Part shown: positions 21,739-31,199 of the stretch, one piece after another | Numbering within the stretch: position 1 is the first letter of the stretch | Layout: every line of letters begins with the position of its first letter | From: Rosellinia necatrix | Taxonomy: Eukaryota; Ascomycota; Sordariomycetes; Xylariales; Xylariaceae | Assembly (NCBI GenBank): GCA_021209875.1 | Contig: JAGYVD010000008.1 | Coordinates: 2,169,501 to 2,233,500 of the forward strand | Direction of reading: 5' to 3' | Length of the DNA stretch: 64,000 nucleotides | Made by a program: the position numbers and the translations under genes | The notes under the pieces: generated by a model | Databases searched by the model: none | What the model saw: the letters and a program-made list of their open reading frames with translations, nothing else | Told to the model about the DNA's origin: nothing

Positions 21739-23202
21739 TTACGTAGTTTTGTTCTTACCGTATCTCACCACCGCCAACAATGGAGCGATCAAGAACAGCG
21801 AAGCCCCGGCCACGACGGCGCCCGCGAAGCCCTGCGCGGGGCGGAAGTCGACGTGGCCGGGGGTGACGTTGACGAGGGCGCCGGCGATGGGGGCGCCGAT
21901 GAGGACGCCGACGGCGCCGAACATCCAGAGCATGCCGAGGCGGGTGCCGATGACGTCCAGGTTGGGCGACAGGACGGGGTGCGAGATGGCGGCGCTCGGG
22001 GCGGCGACGAGGACGCCCGAGGTGAGGCCGTAGAAGACGCAGAAGGTGACGAAGCCGCCGACGTCGCGCACGGCCATCCAGGCGAACAGCACCACGACGG
22101 TCGAGACGGTCGCCCCGAGGTACACCTGGACGGAGCCGAGGCGCGTGGCGGCCAGCATGGGCAGGGTGCGGCCGAGCAGGGAGCCGACGCTGACGTAGAC
22201 GAGGGACTCGAAGGCGAAGTCGCGGCTCTGGCCGAGGGCGGCGGTGGCGTAGGTGGGGATGTAGAAGGGCGGGACGTAGAAGGAGACGTAGTTGAGCAGC
22301 AGGGCGACGGAGAACAGCAGGAAGGCCGGCTCGCGCAGCGCCGCGAGGTCGAGCACGGCGCGGCGGCGGCGGGCGGCCTGCGGCGGGCGGTACGGCAGCA
22401 GGATGGCGAGGGCGAGGGCGGCGACGACGAGGTTGATCAGCGCCATGGCGCGCACGGCCCAGGGGAAGCCGATGGACGGCACGAGGCCGCGCAGGGTGAA
22501 GGTGTAGATGATGCCGCCGACGCTGCCGCCCGAGTTGACGCAGCCGATGGCCCAGGGCCGGCTCGACTCCGGGAACAGCGTCGACACGAGCGCCAGCGAC
22601 GGCACGTACACGAGCCCGGACCCGACGCCCACCGCCACCGCCTGCGCCAGGAACACCTGCCAGTACGCCGTCGCCAGCGACAGCGTGGCCATGCCCAGCA
22701 CGATGAGCAGGCAGCCGACGGCGAGCAGCGGCCGCAGGTAGCCGGCGTCGAACAGGGGGCCCGTGAAGGCCCCCAGGAAGATCACGAAGAACACCTGCAC
22801 GCTGCCGATCCAGGATATGGCGCTCGGCGACGTCGTCGGCAGCAGCGTGCGCACGTACAGCTCCTCGAAGGCCCCGAAGGTCTGCGTGAGTCCCCTGTTT
22901 TCACGCCGGAGAGGCATCCGGTCGTCAGCTTCGCCCCTCGCTCGTGTGATGACGAGATGTGGATGATGGTGTGAAGGAGGGGAGGGGAGGGGGATCTCTT
23001 ACCAGGCATTGATGAAGATGAAGAACGCGGCGAGGACGTAGAGCCAGGCGCGAGGGCCGCCCTTGGGACCGTCGCCGTCCGGTAGACGGCAGTCGTCATT
23101 GTCCGAGCCAGAGGTGCCGCCGTGATCTCCCCCAGATACGTCCACCGCCTTTTCCGAGGCCAGGCTCCCGGTTTGGGCGTTTGTCTCATTCGTGGCAGTC
23201 AT
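21739..23202 (-). CDS. MFS transporter, monocarboxylate-porter type
   Basis: Two exons, 23202-23003 and 22894-21739 (1,356 nt, 451 aa); intron 108 nt. A hydrophilic N-terminus of about 50 residues is followed by GPRAWLYVLAAFFIFINAWGLTQTFGAF, written here as two adjoining parts: GPRAWLYVLAAF, then the NAWGLTQTFG signature of fungal MCT-like carriers. About 12 transmembrane segments follow, with SISWIGSVQ-type (SAISWIGS) and GVGSGLVYVPS loops and the central cytosolic RRRRAVLDL linker between the two six-helix halves. It probably moves small organic anions or a metabolite across the plasma membrane. At the right end of the putative PKS locus it could be an exporter, but such carriers are common genome-wide. 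Confidence 0.88.
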
Positions 23203-23321
23203 TGCTTCTCCCTACTGAGACAGCAGAGGGCTTCCGGGGAAAGGGAACGTGGTGAGACGACGGGGAGAGTATGTTAGACCTAGGGGATTTTGCGTGGCAT
23301 GATTGTATTAGTATTAAATGG

Positions 23322-23391
23322 AATACGGAACATGGAGTACGGAACATGGAATACGGAACATGGAATACGGGACATGGAATATGGAACATGG
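23322..23391. repeat. Minisatellite, 5 copies of a 14-bp unit
   Basis: Five consecutive units of consensus aatacggaacatgg, with single-base variants in units 2, 4 and 5. It lies about 120 nt upstream of the MFS start codon. Confidence 0.95.
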
Positions 23392-24580
23392 GCGTGTCGA
23401 AGAGGCCGCATAGTGAGTGAGTGGGTGACTGACTGACTGACTGAGCCAGCGAGCAAGTGGTGGGTGGTATGGTGACTCGATGTACCTTTCGGTCCATAGC
23501 ATCGGTGGGTGTGGACGGATATACATGCATGCGACTTTCGCTACTGGGTACTGCTTTTGCTTTGTAGGGGCTCGCTTCCCGGGATTCGAGACCGCGCTCG
23601 GAGGTTGAAGCAACGGTGGCTGTGGGTCATGTTGCAATGTAGGATTTCCTGAACGGTACATGACTGCCAGATAACATAGGCTTGTCGTCCCCCTTTGGTC
23701 CCCCTTTGGTCCTACGTAAGCGCCGATTCATGCGCGCCAGAGGGGATCATGTAGTGTCACCCCGGCCTAACAACTGCTCTGCTTACTTCGCACCTTATTT
23801 CGTTCCCCAGGTTCCTCCATAATCGCCGGAATTGCCACGCATTTGAACGCTTAAATACATATGAAGGAATACATGGTCGATTTTGACATGTTTCCCTGCC
23901 TCTATACTTGCCGGGGGGTAATATAATATATTAAGCAGTCCTGCTTCTACGGTAATCTAAGACAATACTTACATAAACGTCTTATACCGAACACATGATT
24001 ACCAATTTCTGAATTTTAATACCAGCTGTTTGCCATGGGACATAGTGTAAGCGAATCATCTACCTTGTCCACCCGTGTACGTTTTCGTTTCTCTTCCTAG
24101 CAATCAGTCATCTTCCCCTTTGCTACGGTGTTAACTCGAAGAAGGGAATTAGACTTGGGCAGCCAACAGTTATGTGCTCTTTGCTCCTTTATTGAAGCCG
24201 TTGCTATACTCGTGCCGGATAAGTACTCCTTAGGACCAGGGTAGCAACAGTGAGCTCCACAGCAGTGGCGTCCGTCAATTTGCCCTGTGCCGGGCCAAGA
24301 TCTCGGGTTGCTGCTCGGTTGTAAGGTGTGGCTGCAGATTTCAATAAGGGCGGCGTTTGAGCCTTTCTAAGTAGGTAGTTATTACATTACAGGTGGTACG
24401 AGTCGCCTAGTTAAGTCCTACACCGGTCAAATGCACTTACAAAGCATCATTTTGAATGAGTAGAGTAGTTAAGTGCATGGTATTAGCAGTTCGGACTGAA
24501 TTGTCAGGCATTACAAAGTACAACATCTCGCCCCATAATTTGCTTTCGTTTCTGCTCTCACTCGTCCAAACCATTCACAG

Positions 24581-24675
24581 AGCTAGGGGAAGCCAAGACA
24601 TTTAGATATACACTATATGACTAGTGTAAAATACACTAGATGTTTTGGCCTTAGCAATCTTGGCATCCCCAAGCT
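24581..24675. repeat. MITE-like imperfect inverted repeat with nested hairpin
   Basis: The arms 24581-24598 and 24658-24675 are inverted repeats (16 of 18 positions match). The centre contains a perfect 8-bp hairpin with a 3-nt loop (24621-24639). No target-site duplication is evident. It lies 130 nt upstream of the GDSL gene start, so it could also be a regulatory hairpin. Confidence 0.6.
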
Positions 24676-24805
24676 GCCGGAATCCCCTGACGGTCACATT
24701 TTCCGGGGAAGGGAACTACACGTACACTAGATCTGATTTTATCCAACATAAGAAACATAACAAAGAAAACAGCGAGGGCATCAACGTCCGCGCCCTCAGA
24801 AGACC

Positions 24806-25185
24806 ATGCTGATACAATCACGGCTGGGCGGCCTGGGCGCGCAATGGAGGCAATTGTCCAAGGTCGGCAAGATAGTCATCACCTCCGCCTCGGTGTTCTT
24901 CCTGCTCGGTATGCAATGCAACCCCACAACCACTACTACCACTCCCCCCTCCATAGCTCTCCCTCGAAAAGGACCCTTCGCTCACTCGCTGCCTCGCGGC
25001 GCTTAGCCGTCCTGTGGGGTACGGGCACGGTCGACGTCGACTACGTGCGCAGCCAGTTCAAGGGCGCGCCGCACGGCGGCGAGCCGATCCCGCAGGAGAA
25101 GACCGACACGCCCATCATCGACGGGGTGCCGAACGACGAGAACGACCGGCCGATCCCTGACGGCATCATAGAGGGGGGAAGGGGA

Positions 25186-25236
<51 letters not shown>

Positions 25237-26519
25237 ACTACCGAGAAGGGGAGCGAGCACGAGAGCACGGTCCACGGCGCCTCCCAGAAACAAGATGCCA
25301 CCGCTACCCCCGAGCCGATTCCCGGGCCGATCGAGGCCGCCACCGAACAGTCGCCCGCGCAGCAGAACCAGAACACCATGTCTTCATCATCGTCGTCGTC
25401 GTCGTCGACGGCCGCTGCCGCTGCCGCTGCCGTCGAGCCCGCGAACACGGAACCCACGAAGCCGCACCCGGGGCCCATCGCCGGCGGGATCCCGCTGCGG
25501 ATCATGTTCATCGGGGCGTCGATGACGCTGGGCGACCCGCCGCAGTCGGCGTACCGCATGCGTCTGCGCGAGTGGCTCGTGTCTCTCGGGAACCCGGTGA
25601 ACTGCGTCGGCACGGTACGTTCTCAAATCTGACCTCCTTTCCCCTTTTCCCATCCTCCCCATTTTCCCTACCAACCCTTTGAGGAAAAAAAAATAATAAT
25701 AATAATAAAAAACCTCATAATACTGACGCTGCCCCCATACAGAACCGCTTCGGGCAGTTCAAGGACAACGACGTGCAGGGGTACGCGTCAACGCCGATCC
25801 AGGAGCTGCACGAAAAGGCGGCGGAGGCGGTGCCGGCGATGCAGCCGAACCTGATCGTGGTGAACGCGGGCTCGAGCGACTGCTTCCAAGAGGCGCGGTC
25901 CGGGGGCGTCGCGGGGGCGCTGGGGCGCACGCGGGCGCTCGTGGACTTCCTGTTCGCGGCGTCGCCGCGCGCCGCCGTGGTCCTGTCGACGCTGGTGACG
26001 AGCGCGGAGCCGCGCTTCGAGCGTTGCATCCTGGGCGTGAACGCGCAGATCCGCCAGGTCGCCGCGGACGTCCGGCGCGCCGGCCGGCCCCTCGTCCTGT
26101 CCGAGCAGCACTACGACCAGGGCCTGCCGGGCCGCGTCACCCCGGCCCTCCTGAAGCCCGACGGGATGCACCCCACCGCCGCCGGCTGGGACCTCATGGC
26201 CGACGTCTACATGCGCGACATCCGCGACGCCGACGCCCGCGGCTGGATCGTCGCCCCCGTCGACAACGGCATCCTCGCCGACGGGGATGCCGAGCGCGAT
26301 CTCGAGGACGCGGCGCGCCGGAAGGAGGAGGAGGAGGAGGAGGAGGAGGGAGGAAGGAGAAGGAGAACGAAAAGGAGAAAGCGGAGGGCCGGGAGGAGAT
26401 CGCGTCGCGCGCCCGTCGCGAGAGGCGGGGGGTTGTGTCTCGTGGGAAATATAAACGGAACGTGTTGTGACGATATGTACATCCTTCTCATTGTCTGTAT
26501 TATTATCACCTGCTTCTAA
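24806..26519 (+). CDS. SGNH/GDSL-type hydrolase with N-terminal anchor and polyglutamine stalk
   Basis: Exons 24806-24908, 25007-25614 and 25743-26519 (1,488 nt, 495 aa). Residues about 20-38 form a hydrophobic signal-anchor (VGKIVITSASVFFLL). A low-complexity stalk follows with a polyGln run encoded by CAG repeats, then polySer and polyAla runs. The catalytic domain has the SGNH blocks: FIGASMTLGDPP (block I; the nucleophile Ser sits in a GAS rather than GDS context), VVNAGSSDC (block III, in place of GxND) and DGMHPTAAG (block V, catalytic Asp and His). It is probably a secreted or membrane-tethered esterase/acetylesterase; the substrate is unknown. The last about 60 residues are a Glu run then an Arg/Lys-rich run, read from a purine-rich repeat tract, so the true C-terminus may differ. 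Confidence 0.85.
25192..25236. repeat. (CAG)n microsatellite coding polyglutamine
   Basis: About 15 CAG/CAA codons in frame in the GDSL hydrolase stalk. Confidence 0.95.
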
Positions 26520-27101
26520 TACCCCATGGATTATTTATTTATTTTTTTCCTTTTTGGAGGCTTTGAGCCGGGAAGCGGCGGGATCATCGGGTTACCCGTC
26601 GGCGATGATGCCCCGGCATGGGTAAGAAGGAAATAGGTACTTACGTATCCAGGTCAGGTCGGGCTACCTAGGTAAGATATAAGGGAACGTCACCAGGGCC
26701 CAGGCCATTTGTTGCTCACAGAAGGGCTATTGACGTAGTATGGAACAACTTTTTTATACGCTTTACCATCGGTGGCGCTACGTCTATTTAATGACAATAG
26801 ACCTGCTTTACAAAAAAAGGGAGGAATTGGTTTGCAATGGAAGTATCCCAAAGCACGCTTAATCGTCCCACCAGCAAATCTCGTTTCCCAGTTTTAGGAT
26901 TGAGATACTTTGATCTTGAAGACGTTAAATGAAGAGCTGTATATAATATCGTCGATTATTATATACTACACATGGAGGAGAGTATCATATGAACCCCAGT
27001 CATAAAGCGTGCGATTACATCTGACTGTCTATGTTGCAAGCTAACAGCGCCGTAGGGCCCTTCCCAATGCCGGGGTTGGCATTTCCCTTCTAACTAACCC
27101 C
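26520..27101. other. Convergent 3' spacer
   Basis: Spacer between the GDSL gene (+) and the PIP-kinase-like gene (-). It contains one TACCTAGGTA palindrome (26665-26674). No gene is seen. Confidence 0.5.
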
Positions 27102-27344
27102 TTAGTCCTCAGCCTCGACATATCCCGCACACATCTCCAAAAACCTCTCCCGATACTCGTGGCTTTCGGCGGTAATGCTCATCGGCCCCTGTTCGTCGAT
27201 GAGGTTATACCCACGGACGAGGCCCGTCATGACCTTGGCGTGCAGCGTATGCTTTGCCCAGAAAAAGTCCAATATGGCAGCTCTATAGACCTCTTTCCCA
27301 CCGCTTGACGGGATACCCGTTCGCCAGCTAGGGGTGTCGGGGGA

Positions 27345-27378
<34 letters not shown>

Positions 27379-28316
27379 CCTTCACACAATATTGGTTCGT
27401 CCACCTCCTGTCCAGGGTCCATAAGTGGCTGAGAATCGGGATCCGTTCCATTGGCCCCCGAAATCCGAACCAGAAATAGAGAGTAGTCAACGGTATTATT
27501 ATCGGCGAGCAGCTGCGTATCCTTCTCCAATATCTCTTGCAGCTGGACCGCGTGAGCTTTGCTGAGCTTGAGCTTGCCGTCAAACTCGTCGGCAAGCTTC
27601 GATTTAGTAGCCTGGGTGGCTAGCATGCCCCCGGCAACGTCCCTCTCTGGATAGAAGAAAGAGATGGGTTTGAGATCCCAAGTCTCCCATTTGCACCCGG
27701 CGCCATCCGCTGGTGCCTGGTCTTGGCCGTGAAGGATATTCTCCATGACGATGTGATGGCTGGGCGCGAGGCCCAGCAGCTCGCCGATGCTCTTGTGGGT
27801 CCTCTCGAGCATGTCGGTGATGCGGATGAGCAGGCTGTCGGGGTTCTGGCGCATGTGCTCCGCGTAGGGCAGCAGCAGCTCGTTCTTGAAGAACTCGTGC
27901 TCGAAGCGTCTCGGGACGGACTTGACGACGTAAGCGCCGTCACGGGTGCGGAAGAAGGTCGACCCGCTGTACCCCATGTCGCCCATGCTGAGGAGGACAT
28001 CTTTTCGCTTCCCCTTCTCCTTCCCCTTCTCCTTCCCCCTCCTTTGCTTCCCTCCACCACCGAGCCCGCCGCCGTCCTCGTCCGTGAGACTCTCGGCACC
28101 AAAGCTCGCTCTGTAGTCGCCCTCCGGGATTTCCCAAATCCCGCGCAGCGCTCGGAACAAATCCGGCCGAAGCAAGCGGAACGTCAGGGAGAAGAGCCGG
28201 AAGATTCTGAGTGCTCTGGTCAGAAGTGACGGTTGACGGGCGGGCTTGCCATTTGGCAATGTGGTTAAGATGGCGTATACAACCGACCGCGCGATAAGGA
28301 CCTCACGTCGCGTCAT
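27102..28316 (-). CDS. Phosphatidylinositol phosphate kinase-like protein
   Basis: Single exon, 404 aa from the ATG at 28316. PIPK-domain features: the glycine-rich GYSGSTFFRTRDGAYVVKSV segment with its ATP-binding Lys, the helix EFFKNELLLPYAEHM and NPDSLLIRI, then VDYSLFLVRI (the MDYSLL catalytic motif) and AILDFFW (the IID metal-binding motif), ending in PMSITAESHEYRERFLEM, which corresponds to the PxxYxxRF end of the family. The two-lysine specificity loop after the IID motif reads AKHTLHAK here, so lipid specificity may differ from Mss4. A GAT/GGT repeat (27343-27378) codes a Ser-Pro run in an insertion, and a Lys/Gly-rich insertion lies at about 85-110. It is shorter than Mss4-type enzymes and probably a soluble fungal paralogue. 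Confidence 0.83.
27343..27378. repeat. (GAT)n(GGT)n microsatellite in coding sequence
   Basis: Twelve trinucleotides, coding Ser then Pro runs on the minus strand in the PIP-kinase-like gene. Confidence 0.9.
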
Positions 28317-28369
28317 ATTGAGCAACAATGATACATATTTGTGGCTAATAGTTACTGAGGAGTACCTAG

Positions 28370-28420
<51 letters not shown>

Positions 28421-28897
28421 TTAACGTCTGGCGGGAAGGAGTACCTAGGTAAATTGCAATCTAATATCTCGTAAAGCCAGAAAGGTGGCAGGTCAACCTT
28501 AAGTGACGTCATGACTTTGACAGGCTGTTAACTCTCCAGGCTTATGGGCAATTACGTTAAAAATTGTAGATATGCTAGAATGAAACTACCGATACACACT
28601 CACATGCTGCACTGCACATGCTGACTATTAATCTACTTACCTAACAAGGTATTTGATAAAATTTAAATAAACATAATTATACGGTTGAAAGTAAGAAAAA
28701 GGGTAACTAACTAATTAACCGTCTTTAACTGTTGAAATTTAAAGCTAGCAATCTACACAATAATTCATAAATGTTTACAGCGATGCAACAGCTCAGCGTT
28801 GGAATTGGCGTGCATAAACTTAGGTAAACGCAAACTATATTTCGAAGTGTTAAAATTATCAACAGTTCATGGAGCCCAGCGGGTCTTGGTCTGATAC
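28317..28897. other. Spacer with TAG microsatellite
   Basis: AT-rich spacer between the PIP-kinase-like start and the MOSC-fusion stop, both on the minus strand. It holds a TAG repeat flanked on both sides by TACCTAGGTA palindromes (28363 and 28442). No gene is seen. Confidence 0.6.
28371..28420. repeat. (TAG)n microsatellite
   Basis: About 16 uninterrupted TAG units, about 50 nt upstream of the PIP-kinase-like start codon. Confidence 0.97.
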
Positions 28898-30583
28898 TTA
28901 ACATTTCACCACAATCCTCCCCTTCCCACGGCTGACGCAAGATAGCAGGTTGGTGGTCTTCTGCTCGTCGTCCAGAGCCACGCCTTGGTGCAGAACCTCG
29001 CCCTTACAGTATTCCACCATGCAGGCCCCGCAATTCCCGGCGAGACAGGACGAGTCAATGTCGAAGCCGGAATCGTGGAGTACCTGTAGGAGGGATTTCT
29101 CGCGGGGCACCGGCAAGACTTTTCCTGTTGCTTCCACTTCGACTTCGAATGGGTCGCCAGTGCCCACCGCACCACCGCCAAACTCTTCGAAGTGGACGTG
29201 GGATCGAGGGTACCCCAGCTTGCTGACGATATCTCTTGTTTCCTTAACCATGCTGGCGGGGCCACAGCAATAGATCACTGCGCCAGGGGTAGCGTTATGC
29301 CCAAGAGGCGGAACGATGTCTTGGAGGCACACTCGTTGTCCTTCCGTCTTCGCATAGACGGTGGTGCCTGCTTCAGGCAGTTGGTCCAGATATGCAGCAT
29401 CTGAACGACTCCGCACGGCATAGTGGATTTCAAGGTGCGCGCATTGCTTAGCTAGCGTCCGGATCTCCCCGAGGAATGCCGTAATGCCGATGCCGCCGAG
29501 AATGAAGATGTGTTTTTTCGAGTGGAAAGCGTGATCCATCTCCCATTTGTTCGGCGAAGCGTGGCCCTTGGCCACTTTCAGCTTATCGCCGACGACGAAG
29601 TTGTCGTGAAGATAAACTGAGCCTCCTCGCGAGTTATCATCTTTCGCGACACCCAGCTCAAAGCGCTTCATGTCACCAGAAACGACGGAATAGGCCCGTG
29701 TGAACATGGCATCAGGCCCAAACTTGACGCGGACGTGGGGAAATGGGCCAAAATGCAGCTCGTCCGAACCGACGTTTTCGTCGTCAGCGCCGAAGACGAG
29801 TTGCTGAATCCGTGGCGTCAGCGACGTTTTCTCGACGAGCGTGTAAGAACGCCAAGGCATGGTGACATCACCCTGCAAGCGGCCATTCATATCCTCGGCG
29901 CCCTGTTCCAAACGCTTCTGGAAGAGGTCGACGAACTCATCGCTGAGCCCCGGTAGGTTGATGAGCTGCGTCAACGCCTCGGCGTTGTTCCGGTCCGTGT
30001 ACAGAAAATGCTGCAGGCGTGAGAGTGGCCATGTCGGGTTGACGCGCTCGATCAGTTCCATGTCGGCGCCCTCCTCGACCCACCCCTCACGGAGCACACG
30101 GTACAGCCACCCGGTACGGCCCGTCGCCTGCACCAGACTGGACATCTTCTTGTGCTCGAAGCGGTGGTTCAGCTTGAAGCACGGCTGGCGGGTCATGGTG
30201 ACCTGGACGATGGCGTCGCCGAGGCGATACTTGTCGCCGACGCAGACATTGCTCTCGGAGAGGTGGCGGGTGGATATGTTCTCGCCGAAAGCGCCGACGG
30301 CGAACTTGCTCTCGCGGTCGGGCAGCTCGATCCTCCAACGCTCGTAGTGCGTCGGGTCATACTGATGGATGGCGTTGTCGGGCGACTGGTGCGGCGGGTG
30401 CTGGCGCTCGTCGCCGGCAAAGCCGAGGCGGGTGAGGCGGACCCTATCCCGCCGGGGCTGCTTGTTGATGGCCGAGGTGATCTTGACACCTCCAAGCGGT
30501 CGCACTTTTCCTGTTCTCAAACTTAGCACGGCAACCTTGGGAGGTAGAGGCACGAGATCTGACTCGGGAGAGCAGTAGTCCAT
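28898..30583 (-). CDS. MOSC domain / ferredoxin reductase / 2Fe-2S ferredoxin fusion flavoprotein
   Basis: Single exon, 561 aa. Domains in order: MOSC (about 10-190; LGFAGDERQHPPHQSPDNAI and GAFGENISTRHLSE are YiiM-type signatures, with Cys in TRQPCFKL); a short helical 3-alpha segment (about 195-235); an FNR-type FAD/FMN-binding barrel (about 250-345; TRAYSVVSG is the RxYS flavin motif); an NAD-binding half (about 365-460; IFILGGIGITAFLGEI and CCGPASM); and a C-terminal plant-type 2Fe-2S domain with cluster cysteines in SSCLAGNCGACMVEY plus a later Cys in NLLSCVSRG. The layout resembles phthalate dioxygenase reductase with an added MOSC domain. It probably passes electrons from NAD(P)H through flavin and 2Fe-2S to the MOSC molybdenum-cofactor site or a partner oxygenase, in detoxification or reduction of N-hydroxylated compounds (inference). 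Confidence 0.93.
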   Translation of the reverse strand: MDYCSPESDLVPLPPKVAVLSLRTGKVRPLGGVKITSAINKQPRRDRVRLTRLGFAGDERQHPPHQSPDNAIHQYDPTHYERWRIELPDRESKFAVGAFGENISTRHLSESNVCVGDKYRLGDAIVQVTMTRQPCFKLNHRFEHKKMSSLVQATGRTGWLYRVLREGWVEEGADMELIERVNPTWPLSRLQHFLYTDRNNAEALTQLINLPGLSDEFVDLFQKRLEQGAEDMNGRLQGDVTMPWRSYTLVEKTSLTPRIQQLVFGADDENVGSDELHFGPFPHVRVKFGPDAMFTRAYSVVSGDMKRFELGVAKDDNSRGGSVYLHDNFVVGDKLKVAKGHASPNKWEMDHAFHSKKHIFILGGIGITAFLGEIRTLAKQCAHLEIHYAVRSRSDAAYLDQLPEAGTTVYAKTEGQRVCLQDIVPPLGHNATPGAVIYCCGPASMVKETRDIVSKLGYPRSHVHFEEFGGGAVGTGDPFEVEVEATGKVLPVPREKSLLQVLHDSGFDIDSSCLAGNCGACMVEYCKGEVLHQGVALDDEQKTTNLLSCVSRGKGRIVVKC

Positions 30584-31199
30584 GGTGGCTGTGGAGGGAC
30601 CGGGGCTGGTGGGAGAGTTGGCGTTTGTGCGGTTTCTATCACTTAGGCCGCAGCAGAGACCGATGGCGAAAGTCTCATTGGGCGTTGGATCGGGGGCGTT
30701 GGATCGGGGGCGTTGGATCGGGGGCGCTGGAGGTTGTAGGGAGGGGAAGCTGCGAAGAATCTGCGCCCATCTTAGTTAGACAAGACGATACCTATAAGTG
30801 CATATCTCCTCTATACCTATATTCACCTAAGATAACTTCGTTTAAATGTATGGGCACGCATCTATAATCAATAAGTAATAAGTCTATCTTTGTGAGCTAT
30901 AATACCTGTAGGTTTCCACGATTACGAAAACGTGAAACGTGTAGCTAAAATGAGTGACTTCTTCATATAAGTGATGCATACAATACGCCCAGCCCCGTGG
31001 CCCAACCCAGACTTAGCGACGGCGTGCACAGCCGTGTAAGGAAAAGTGAACGTTATTTGCATCCCTGCTGTCCCCTAGTCCGTATGTGCCCTGTTCAGAC
31101 CGATAACTATGCATAGGAAATTGTTCATGTTGTAAGAAAAACCGGTGAGTTTTCACCTAATGTCGTTCTAGTACGATAACTGCTAGAAGGCCTATGGCA
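30584..31199. other. Spacer with 14-bp minisatellite
   Basis: Promoter side of the MOSC-fusion gene and 3' flank of the AAA ATPase gene. It holds the 30681-30730 repeat. No gene is seen. Confidence 0.5.
30681..30730. repeat. Minisatellite, 3.5 copies of a 14-bp unit
   Basis: Three exact copies of ggcgttggatcggg followed by a partial copy, about 100 nt upstream of the MOSC-fusion start codon. Confidence 0.95.

Larger units (their letters stand above)
23203..24805. other. Repeat-bearing spacer
   Basis: 1.6 kb between the divergent MFS and GDSL genes, so it contains both promoters. It holds a 14-bp minisatellite (23322-23391), a doubled 11-mer (23690-23713) and a 95-nt inverted-repeat element (24581-24675). 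No gene is seen. Confidence 0.6.

Noticed and set aside
21679..22974. Forward 431-aa frame opposite the MFS gene
   Set aside because: Asp/Gly/Ala-rich low-complexity translation of the complement of a GC-rich transporter; no domain.
23322..23391. Tandem array considered as a CRISPR-like repeat
   Set aside because: Units are contiguous with no spacers, and the organism is a eukaryote.
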